Positions 56,113 through 64,000 of a stretch of DNA of 64,000 nt are shown here, one piece after another. How positions within the stretch are numbered: the first letter of the stretch is position 1; each line of letters opens with the position of its first letter. This DNA comes from Cranoglanis bouderius (Eukaryota; Chordata; Actinopteri; Siluriformes; Cranoglanididae). Both the position numbers and the translations under genes were made by a program. The stretch covers positions 10,596,501-10,660,500 of the forward strand of contig CM042560.1 in NCBI GenBank assembly GCA_023630585.1, read 5' to 3'. The notes below the pieces were generated by a model that was not told where the DNA came from, searched no databases, and saw nothing but the letters and a program-made list of their open reading frames with translations.

Positions 56113-56377
56113 GCCATCTACTCCATCTATAAGCTTGGGCTGTCAGACTTTGCTTATTCATGTGACCAGCGTGTCCTTCATGTTTCTGCCTGCATACCAC
56201 TATCACCTTCGTGCATGGTGTTACCAGGCACGTCATTATGGGATGCGTCAAGCACCACCTATCTAGGTGACCATCCCCTGGCTTACAGGGCCTCACTGTG
56301 AGTGTGTATTAGGCAACAGGGGTTGTCCATTTCTCCCATAGGTGGATCTCGAACATGAGATGATGAAAGAGAACAGT

Positions 56378-56672
56378 AGGTTACTGTCCGTAACCCGGTT
56401 CTATGAAACATAGAGTGGAGAGATCCACCAAGCTTGCCCCGCTTGCCGCATGAGAAATGAATTTGTTCACTGAGGAAGAGTAGCACGTGCAGGTCTTTTA
56501 TGCATTCAGGCAAGGGTTGTGCCCTTACCTGGCATTGGACACACACTCCTGTCTGTCAAAGCCAGACTTGGTGCAATCGGATGCTTCTGCAGAGGTCAGG
56601 TATGGATGCCCTTTCCATACGTGGATCTCTCCACTCGATCATTCAGAAATCCGGGGTTACAGTCAATAACCT
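56378..56672. repeat. Inverted repeat pair of the DIRS tail
   Basis: AGGTTACTGTCCGTAACCCG...GTGGAGAGATCCAC at 56378-56428 is the reverse complement, with a few mismatches, of GTGGATCTCTCCACTCG...CAGTCAATAACCT at 56621-56672. About 190 bp separate the arms. An additional partial copy of the inner part (GTGGATCTC) is at 56342. Such arms correspond to terminal and internal complementary regions used in DIRS replication. Confidence 0.85.
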
Positions 56673-57781
56673 ATTGTTACATCTGACTGCTGAAGCCTTG
56701 GTCCACAAAGAGCTTAGAAAGCATGCAAAGTATCTCACATGAAAGGTATCGATCAGCAGAGGAGTATATAAGAATTTCCAAAACATCATGGAACACCATA
56801 AAGACCATCATCAATAAAATGAGAAAATGGAGTACCACAGTGACATCAACAAGAACAGGAGGTCCCTTCAAAATTTATAAAAGTACAAGGGGAAAAAATA
56901 AGCAGGAAGGCTGCCAAGAGACCTACGGCAACATTAAAGGAACTGCAGGAATATCTGACAAGTGATTACTCTCTGCATGTGACAACAATCTCTCATATTC
57001 TTCACATGTCTGGGCTATGGGATAGGGTGGCTAGATGGGAGCCCTTTCTCACAAAAACATCCAAGCTCAAATAAAGCACCCCAAACTATGTGGCAAAATG
57101 TGTCTGATGAGATCAATTCCAAAAGGTATAATAAATCCAAAAGTTATGTTCGGTGCAAAAAAAAGGCACATCACCAAAAGAACACCATACCTCCTGTATC
57201 ATCTTTGGTGCAGCATGTTGGTGGCAGCATCATGTTTTAGGGCTGCTTTTCTTTTGGAGAATCAGGAATAACTACAAATACAAGTTGATAGAATCTTCAG
57301 GTGTCTGCTAGTTAGCTAAAGATGAAAAGGATATGTTCTTACAATTTGTTGGATCTAGAATGTTTTTGCAAGAAAGAGTGGGAAAATAATGCCAGGTCAA
57401 GATGTGATGTGCCACACTTATAGACTCTTACCCAAAAAGACTGAGCGGTCAAAAGGTGCTTCAGCAAAGTATTAGTTTAGGGGTGTGCACACTTATGCAA
57501 CTAGGTTATTGTTATTGTATTTTTTTTTTTTCCGTAAAAAAAAGTTTCTGATTGTTTTTCACTTAATTTTTATATGTTGTAATTTCACGTTGAGGGTGGA
57601 AATAGTTCTGACATTATTTACTGGTTCAATTTTTGCCATTTTAACAGGGGTGTGTAGATTTTTTTTTATATACACATATAGAATATTGCATTGATTATTT
57701 ACTTTATTTATTTAAAAAATAAGCAAAACCAACCAAAAGTATAAGTTATTTAAGGCATTTGTCATGTACTTATTTTGTTTG

Positions 57782-58350
57782 TGTCACGTACTGCGGGTGA
57801 TGGAGGCAAAGACGGATGCAAATGCAGATAAGTCAGTTTATTAGGAATAGGCAGAATATTAGGAACACCAGTTGTACAATCCAAATTGTAAGGCAGGTAT
57901 CGTGGTCGATAAACAGGCGAGGGTCAGGCGATCAACAAACAACATGAACTAGGCTAGGCAAGATTCGAGAACACGAGGACAGAAACAGGGATCAAAAACA
58001 ATGAAACCAACATGATGAACAAAGGCTTGGTAGCAGACAGACCGCTAAGGAAACTGCGCTAATACTTCGCCATGATACAGAGAAACACAGGGGTTTAAAT
58101 ACACACAGTAATCAGGGTGGTTAATACAAAACAGCTGAGACACATATTAGGACACAACCAATGACAGTAATCAGGGTGGTTAATACAAAACAGCTGAGAC
58201 ACATATTAGGACACAACCAATGACAATACAGTGGCGGAGACAAGACATGAACCAAAACAAAACACACGTGGAGAAGTAAAAGTCAATGTCACTGAACCCG
58301 GAAGTGTGCGCTGCGCGCATCGGCGATCAGCGCGAGGGGGAATCGTAACA
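57782..58350 (-). mobile_element. Solo LTR with 5-bp TSD and internal 59-bp duplication
   Basis: 569 bp bounded by TGTCACGTAC and AATCGTAACA. The pentamer GTTTG occurs at 57777-57781 and 58351-58355. On the minus strand a TATTTAAACC promoter-like box and a later AATAAACTG polyadenylation-like signal have the expected order. A 59-bp unit is tandemly duplicated at 58107-58224. There is no internal region, so it is the product of LTR-LTR recombination of a gypsy-like element related to 13153-14567. Confidence 0.88.
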
Positions 58351-58715
58351 GTTTGTTTATTTTTTGCAGATTATATGTATATATTTATATATTTCCAGAA
58401 ACATTATTTATAAAACAAAAACAGCATATACATCTTTCCTTTTTACCCTGTAAATATATCAAAGAAACTAGTTAAAGATGCCATTTAGATGTTACAAAAA
58501 GAATTATGTTTGATTTAAACACAGAAGGTTAGTATATTTGTTTCCTTTTTCAAGGGTCCAAAACAGACTTCATGTCTTCAGCGATACCACTGATCTAGAA
58601 AATGAGACAATGTCCTTTCAATTATTGTAAATAAAAACTGCATACACTCTGGCTCACATCATAACAATATATTCAAATGATTAATTAATTGATTAATTTA
58701 TTTTCATCATGCTAG

Positions 58716-59045
58716 TTGCTCAGATGTTACCTTTTGTCTTTATGTAGCAGTTTGCACATGTCACCCTTCCCCTGTGCACCCACAGACTGTCACCTGCCTC
58801 CAGATTTCCAAGAGCATGATAACACATGTCACACTGAGGAATGGAACCACATGAAGGAACAGATTACTACATGTTTGAAGTATCTTTGTTCTTCGTCATT
58901 CCCCCAAAATACCATCCAGTTTTTGGACATGCATGATTCAACATTAGCAACCACAGAAAGGGCTGAAACAATGACACAAAATGTGAGTGACACAAAAATA
59001 TACTATACTATTACTATTGATGACACAAAAATATACTATACAGTA
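58716..59045 (+). other. Unrecognised open frame before a (TA)n array
   Basis: About 110 codons reading, for example, PFPCAPTDCHLPPDFQEHDN and EEWNHMKEQITTCLKYLCSS. I recognise no family. A 33-bp direct duplication (GACACAAAAATATACTATAC...) at 58989-59054 is read in its end, and a Tc1-like terminus (CAGTATGGTGCAAAAGTTTT) lies at 59040-59060. It could be a chance frame. Confidence 0.2.
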
Positions 59046-59058
59046 TGGTGCAAAAGTT

Positions 59059-59063
<5 letters not shown>

Positions 59064-59141
<78 letters not shown>
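59064..59141. repeat. (TA)n microsatellite
   Basis: About 38 TA units between a Tc1-like terminus and the LTR-like unit beginning at 59142. Confidence 0.96.
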
Positions 59142-59144
<3 letters not shown>

Positions 59145-60825
59145 AACGTCTGAACGTATCAAACTGATTTCTGAATCAGCCTGGATTTAGCAAAGAAGTT
59201 TCTCTGTTTCCTTGAGCTGTGAATCCTTATCTAACCTCTTCGACCAGATGCCATCAGAATGCGACACGACCCCCCCCTCTTCAGACACACACACACCCGT
59301 GAACACACACAGTGTAAGAATCTCTTTTGAATGTAACATGTAATTATATGTAATTACCTAATTACCAGATGCCTAAATAGTGTGATGTTATCTTGTTTAC
59401 ATATATTGTGTGTTTATGTAACGTAACTATAATGATTTTAGATAGCTTAACTTAGGATATTATTTTAAATGTCTGTAACCATGTTTTACTTGTAATATTC
59501 TTTATAAGTCCATCGAATTTGGTATGTGGTTAATTGTCTTGCGATGCCCTGATTGATTATGCATATCATATTGCAATGGGATACATTATTTCATGCTTTT
59601 TCTTAATTTCACACGTAATACGGTTTAAACCAGCTCCTTCCTGGACATGCAAATTCGGGTCTGAGACCAGACAAAGAGAGTTCATCCCGCCAACAAATCC
59701 AACTTCCTGATTGGCCAATAGCCCAAAGAGGCGTGTGCGTTGGTGTTGTCTTTAAAACAACACCACGCTTTGAAACTCTTCACTTCTTCAACTCACACTC
59801 TTCAACTTCACTTCTACACTCCTTCCGGTTTCTCTCCCCCGGGGCCACGTGCCCCGGGAAGAGGAAGCCAGAATCTCTCTCTCTCCCGGTCAAAGGATGC
59901 AACCACCTCACGGCCCATGCCTTTTCAAACAGCACGACGAACCAGCGAACTCGACACGACCTCGCACGAACTTTCACACCGAAGCCATGCAAGTATAGTT
60001 AATGGATCTATATCTGCGTTAAGATTGTACCCCTGTTTACAGGAGATTTAAGTTCGTTCCTGGTTTTGAAAAAGGCTAATTAATTGTTGTTTTTGTCTGC
60101 TACCCTTTTCATTTCTTTACTTTCTCTCTAATCTCTCTCTCTTCTTGTATATAGATGTACATATGTATGGTTTGCTTAGAGTTAGTTGTGTGTATCCATA
60201 GTTACACGTAGTTATTAAAATCTATTATCAACAAGCTTGATTGCCTCTGTTTTGGTCACGTGATGAGTAAATTCTACGCTGCCAGATCTCGTTACCCGCT
60301 CTATCTTTAATAACAATCTTCTTTTGTTAATCCTTCCTGGCCAGAAGGATAAACTCCCTCTTTAGAGTTCATAATTCTAAACTAGACTACAGCTAATCCT
60401 AAAAGCTGATCTAGACCACATACATAGTCATAATTAATTATAATCCGTTGTAGTTAATTATCTATATGTATATATGCACATACATGATTTCCCTTTCATG
60501 GCTGATGTATATTTATAACTGGTCATTTAGGAAGTTATATTTATAACTTCCTTATATAAATTGGAGAATACATTTAAAGGTGTTAAACGTCTTTTAATTC
60601 GTTACATGAATTGTAACTGGTGGAGAATATTTTTAAACTTTGCAGATTCATCCGATTTACTACACATTCTGGTAGATAATGCGGGCACGCTTTAAAACTC
60701 GTCTCCTTTAAAAAGGTGCTTTGAATCCAAGCATGCGCTTCTGTTTCATTTTTCATGTTTAAAGTTGATTCATTACATTATTCTGGTGGAAAAGAATAAT
60801 GCGAGTAATGATTGAATTCGTTACA
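59142..60825 (+). mobile_element. LTR-like unit bounded by TGTAACG...CGTTACA
   Basis: A 1684-bp sequence starting TGTAACGTCTGAACG and ending GAATTCGTTACA, so the seven terminal bases are inverted. ATAT is present on both sides, though the flanks are AT repeats and the duplication is weak evidence. A TTTAAAAC box near 59750 is followed by C-rich sequence, which suits a U3/R boundary. The last 250 bp contain recurring words ACTGGTGGAGAATAT, CTGGTAGATAATGCGGGCA and CTGGTGGAAAAGAATAATGC, as if primer-binding-site-like or U5 segments were repeated. No gag-pol is attached. Solo LTR of a retrovirus-like element is my best reading. The orientation is a guess from the box order. Confidence 0.5.
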
Positions 60826-60830
60826 ATATA

Positions 60831-60848
60831 TAGATAGATAGATAGATG

Positions 60849-60903
<55 letters not shown>
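60831..60903. repeat. (GATA)n microsatellite
   Basis: About 17 GATA units with one GATG, between the LTR-like unit and the next Tc1. Confidence 0.97.
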
Positions 60904-60904
<1 letters not shown>

Positions 60905-60910
60905 TACACA

Positions 60911-62376
60911 TAGTTACAATCAAAATTATTCAACCCCCATTGCACATCAGGTTTATTGTCAAAATTTACAGACTTTCAGCTGATTGCAATGAACAAATCA
61001 AACAAAAGCAATTGAAATAGCTCAACACAAAGAATGCTTCAAGTGGTTTCCCCAAATTCAACTGAAAATGCAACTTATAATGACTTCTCCAGTTTCAAAA
61101 TTATTCAAACCCTTCATGGCAAGCATCTTCAGTACTTAGTAGAGCACCCTTTTGCTGTTATGACCTGTGGCAAACGAGATGCATAGCCAAACACCAGCTT
61201 CTGGCAGCGTTCCTGAGGAATCTTAGCCCATTCCTCATGAGCAATGGCCTCCAGTTCAGTAATATTCTTGGGTTTGCATGCTGCAACCACCGTCTTCAAA
61301 TCACAACAGAAATTGTCTATGGGGTTCAAATCAGGTGACTGATGGCCACTGTAAAATCTTCCAGGACTTCTCCTGCAACCAAGCCTTGGTGGAATTTGAG
61401 GTATGCTTGGGATCATTGTCCTGTTCAGTTTTCAAGTTCAAGTTCAGTTTATTTGTACAGCGCTTTTAACAATGGACATTGTCCCAAAGCAGCTTTACAG
61501 AAGTATATAAATTCAGGACATAGATTTTAAATTTATGAATTCATCCCCAATGTTGGATGGTCCAATGAGGCCCAAGCATCAGCTTCCTCACAGATGGCGT
61601 AACGTTTTCTCCTAGGATTTCCTGATACTTCAATGAATCCTTCTTGCCTTCCACACGCTGCAGGTTTCCAGCGCCAGAGGATGAAAAGCAGGCCCAGAGC
61701 ATCACAGAGCCACCACCATGCTTGACTGTGGACAGAGTGTTCGTTTCAGCATATGCTTCATTCTTCTTCCTCCAGACATACCGCTGATCCATTGTGCCAA
61801 AATGTTCCACAGAACAGTATCCCAAAACATCTGTGGCTTATTTATATGATTTTGAGCATGTTGGAGCCAACTTTTCTTGTGCTTTTGGGTCAGTAGTGGT
61901 GTACGTCTTGGAGTTCTGGCACGGAAACCTTCTGCATTTAGTACGCGCCATACTGTGCTCACTGAAACCTCAGTGCCTGTTGCCACCAAGTCTTGCTGCA
62001 GGTCTTTTGCAGTCACTCGAGGGTTTTTTCACAACATGCCTTCTCAGAAATCTGGTTGCAGCTGTTGATAACTTCCTTTTTCTGCCCCGTCCAGGTATTT
62101 CATATATTTTCTGCCCCTAGCCAGTTCAGGTACATCAAGTGTGCTTGAGACAACACCTGTTTTGCATATTTGTGATGTTGTGAGGGATTCTATTCAGGGG
62201 GTTGAATAATTTTGAGATCAGTGGAGTTGGAGAAGTCATTATAAGTTGCACTTTCAGTTGAATTTGGGGAAACCACTGGAAGCATTCATTATGTTGAACT
62301 ATTTCAATTGCTTTTGTTTGATATGTTCATTGCAAACAGCTGAAAGTCTGTAAATTTTGACAATAAACCTGATTTG

Positions 62377-62378
<2 letters not shown>
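60911..62378 (-). mobile_element. Tc1-type relic of the 34656/51048 family
   Basis: The left inverted repeat begins TAGTTACAATCAAAATTATT at about 60911, and the matching right repeat (62170-62378) ends at a (TA)n array before its terminus. Minus-strand transposase: TAKDLQQDLVATGTEVSVST (62016), GYCSVEHFGTMDQRYVWRKK, where the first-Asp segment WNIL has decayed, GGGSVMLWACFSSSGAGNLQ, a break at the L2 insertion (61426-61550) in the second-Asp region, and SPDLNPIDNFCCDLKTVVAA (third residue Asp), ending STKY at 61129. Confidence 0.88.
61426..61550 (-). mobile_element. Short L2-type 3' tail inserted in a Tc1, TSD TGTT
   Basis: 125 bp including GTTTATTTGTACAGCGCTTT and CATTGTCCCAAAGCAGCTTT, the reverse complement of the L2 3' tail seen at 23600-23675. 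The Tc1 sequence reads CCTGTT before and TGTTGGATGG after it, and related copies show that these were contiguous. TGTT is duplicated at 61422-61425 and 61551-61554. Confidence 0.85.

Positions 62379-62471
<93 letters not shown>
62379..62471. repeat. (TA)n-(CA)n microsatellite between two Tc1 ends
   Basis: About 40 TA units followed by seven CA units, running straight into the CAGTGGGGG terminus of the next Tc1. Confidence 0.97.
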
Positions 62472-62474
<3 letters not shown>

Positions 62475-63697
62475 TGGGGGAAAAAGTATTTGATCCCCTG
62501 CTGATTTTGTATGTTTGCCCACTGACAAAGAAATTATCAGTCTATAATTTTAATGGTTGGTGTATTTTAACAGTGAGAGACAGAATAACAACAAAAAAAT
62601 CCAGAAAAACGCATTTCAAAAAAGTTATAAATTGATATTCTAGTATCAAATTGATATTGATACTCTCTTAAAGGGAGTGCTCCTAATCTCAGTTTGTTAC
62701 CTGTAAGAAGACATCTGTCCACAGAAGCAATCAATCAATCAGATTTCAAACTCTCCACCATGGCCAAGACCAAAGAGCTGTCCAAGGATGTCAGGGACAA
62801 GATTGTAGACCTACACAAGGCTGGAGTGGGCTACAAGACCATCGCCAAGCAGCTTGGTGAGAAGGTGACAACAGTTGGTGCGATTATTCGCAAATGGAAG
62901 AAACTGTCAGTCTCCCTCGGTCTGGGGCTCCATGCAAGATCTCACCTCGTGGAGTTGGAATGATCATGAGAACAGTGAGGAATCAGCCCAGAACTACACA
63001 GGAGGATCTTGTTAATGATCTCAAGGCAGCTGGGACCATAGTCACCAAGAAAACAATTGGTAACACATTACGCCGTGAAGGACTGAAATCCTGCAGTGCC
63101 CGCAAGGTCCCCCTGCTCAAGAAAGCACATGTACAGGCCCATCTGAAGTTTGCCTGAATGATTCAGAGGAGAACTGGGTGAAAGTGTTGTGGTCAGGTGT
63201 GGTCAGATCTCTTTGGCATCAACTCAACTCGCCATGTTTGGAGGAGGAGGAATGCTGCCTATGACCCCAAGTCATAACACCATCCGCACCATCAAACATG
63301 GAGGTGGGAACATTATGCTTTGGGGTGTTTTTCTGCTAAGGGGACAGGACAACTGCACCGCATCAAAGGGATGATGGACGGGGCCATGTACCGTCAAATC
63401 TTGGGTGAGAACCTCCTTCCCTCAGCCAGGGCATTGAAAATAACCTTAATGACTTGGAGAGGATCTGCAAAGAGGAGTGGGACAAAATCCCTCCTGAGAT
63501 TTGTGCAAACCTGGTGGCCAACTATAAGACACGTCTGACCTCTGTGATTGCCAACAAGGGTTTTGCCACCAAGTACTAAGTCAAAGGGGTCAAATACTTA
63601 TTTCCCTCATTAAAATACAATTCATTCAATTTATAACTTTTTAGAAATGCGTTTTTCTGGATTTTTTTTTTTTTGTGTTGTTATCCTGCCTCTGTTA
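62472..63697 (+). mobile_element. Tc1-type relic, left TIR and part of the right TIR
   Basis: The left terminus CAGTGGGGGAAAAAGTATTT is followed by an inverted repeat of about 165 bp (GATCCCCTGCTGATTTTG, AATTATCAGTCTATAATTTT). The right inverted repeat begins near 63585 (GGGGTCAAATACTTATTTCC) and is cut at about 63697 by LTR sequence. The solitary repeat at 53076-53290 is the same family. Between the repeats lies a deleted transposase. Confidence 0.88.
62760..63579 (+). pseudogene. Tc1-type transposase pseudogene, catalytic core deleted
   Basis: It starts at ATG 62760 in a good context (ACCATGG). The HTH region is intact: MAKTKELSKDVRDKIVDLHK, GVGYKTIAKQLGEKVTTVGA, IIRKWKK. A frame change follows, then SLPRSGAPCKISPRGVGMIM and LVNDLKAAGTIVTKKTIGNT up to KKAHVQAHLKFA. 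The first-Asp motif is rearranged (CVKVLWSGVV in place of WSDE). After KHGGGNIMLWG and GCFSAKGTGQLHRIKGMMDG a deletion after ARALKI removes the second Asp and the Glu, leaving only the C-terminal end (NDLERICKEEWDKIPPEI) to TAA at 63577. Inactive. Confidence 0.9.
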
Positions 63698-64000
63698 GGT
63701 TTCCTCTCCTCCAGCTCTCACTACGCTGCAAAGAGTAGTGAGTGGCATACTTCCGCATTCCACTGAGCGCATTCCAGAGCTATTCAAAAACTCTCTGATG
63801 GACGTTTCATTCATGAACTCACCTTTTGCTTACCTCTGCCATGTGTTCCCATGTTTTTGTTCACGTCATGTCTCCACCTCCTGTGTTTCCCCATGTGCGT
63901 TTATGTTTTCGTTCGTGTCATGTCTCTGCCCCGTTTTTTCATTGGTTCTTGTTTATTGTATGATTATGAGTTTCAGCTGTCACTGATTTGGACATGTGAT
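63698..64000 (+). mobile_element. LTR relic, truncated by the window end
   Basis: GTTAGGTTTCCTCTCCTCCA onward, with CATGTCTCCACCTCCTGTG, TTTTTTCATTGGTTCTTGTT and TGAGTTTCAGCTGTCACTGA. In reverse complement these resemble words of the LTRs at 57782-58350 and 13153-13640 (TGGAGACATGA, AACCAATGA, CAGCTGA). Orientation is therefore plus. It begins where the Tc1 relic breaks off. Confidence 0.6.

Larger units (their letters stand above)
53681..56672 (+). mobile_element. DIRS-type tyrosine-recombinase retroelement, 5' truncated
   Basis: Plus-strand reverse transcriptase, RNase H and tyrosine recombinase in the order typical of DIRS elements, followed by a non-coding tail with a 51-bp inverted repeat pair (56378-56428 and 56621-56672). 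gag and the left terminal repeat are missing, so the left end at about 53681 is a truncation point. No LTRs or integrase are present. Confidence 0.87.
53371..57672 (+). mobile_element. Tc1-type relic split by a DIRS element
   Basis: The left piece 53371-53680 is a terminal repeat and leader (GATGTAAAAAGTCCACAC..., CCCCAAATAAAGATCAGCTG). The right piece 56679-57672 continues with the transposase start and ends with the matching terminal repeat (GGGGTGTGTAGATTTTTTTT). The transposase is very degenerate: GVPQ...RTGGPFKIYKSTR, RKAAKRPTATLKELQEYL, then scattered KEHHTSCIIFGAACWWQH. Between them lies the 3-kb DIRS element, which is therefore younger. Confidence 0.8.

Noticed and set aside
59733..60051. 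Frames of about 90-100 codons in the 59.7-60.0 kb region
   Set aside because: Composition is C-rich leader-like sequence inside an LTR-like unit, two frames are equally open, and no protein motif is recognisable.

Overview
This window reads as repeat-rich, non-coding DNA of a teleost fish. Tc1/mariner-type transposon relics are by far the commonest feature (about twenty pieces from roughly ten families). They sit with L2/CR1-like LINEs, a PIF/Harbinger element, a hAT (BED-finger) relic, a DIRS-type tyrosine-recombinase retroelement, Ty3/gypsy-like LTR relics and long (CA)n, (TA)n and (CT)n microsatellites. This mix is typical of fish genomes. The density of Tc1 copies would fit a catfish or similar ostariophysan, but that is inference. 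No intact host protein gene, rRNA or tRNA gene was recognised, and every long open frame is a transposon frame, a microsatellite frame or unrecognised.

Layout. 1-3467: low-complexity unique DNA with (CA)n tracts. 3470-10302: a run of Tc1 relics (minus, plus, minus, plus, plus), one of them split by a MITE at 9839-10216. 10303-11710: a deleted L2 LINE (minus). 11948-15590: Tc1 ends, a second MITE, a compact LTR element (13153-14567) with a 5-bp target duplication, and another Tc1 piece. 16004-17903: unique DNA with a doubled 14-bp palindrome. 17904-20068: LTR-like piece, a 39-bp tandem-repeat reading frame (minus) and a 319-bp-period duplication. 20100-23675: an L2 element split by two Tc1 copies. 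24725-27455: an L2 tail split by a 2.5-kb Harbinger element. 27636-31175: a decayed gypsy element (minus) and a minisatellite.

32410-36828: nested and adjacent Tc1 copies, one inserted into the inverted repeat of another. 36831-39311: the most repeat-poor stretch, possibly host regulatory DNA. 39312-42164: two Tc1 relics, one carrying an L2 insertion. 42165-44960: mostly unique. 44974-47384: a hAT relic and Tc1 relics. 47745-49368: a structurally complete Tc1 element sitting in the TATA-like motif of an LTR relic. 49505-50595: the 5' half of an L2 element with its ORF1. 51048-57672: Tc1 relics, one split by a 3-kb DIRS element (53681-56672). 57782-58350: a solo LTR. 59142-60825: a TG...CA-bounded LTR-like unit. 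60911-63697: two more Tc1 relics. 63698-64000: an LTR truncated by the window edge.

Nothing here forms a working pathway. The value of the window lies in the insertion order, which can be read from target-site duplications and split elements, in a few well-preserved element structures, and in a handful of unexplained sequences: the 13-residue repeat frame, the doubled palindrome, the 319-bp duplication and the 36.8-39.3 kb repeat-poor island. Boundaries marked by a TA or other duplicated target were read base by base. Other boundaries are estimates, good to roughly 10-50 bp.
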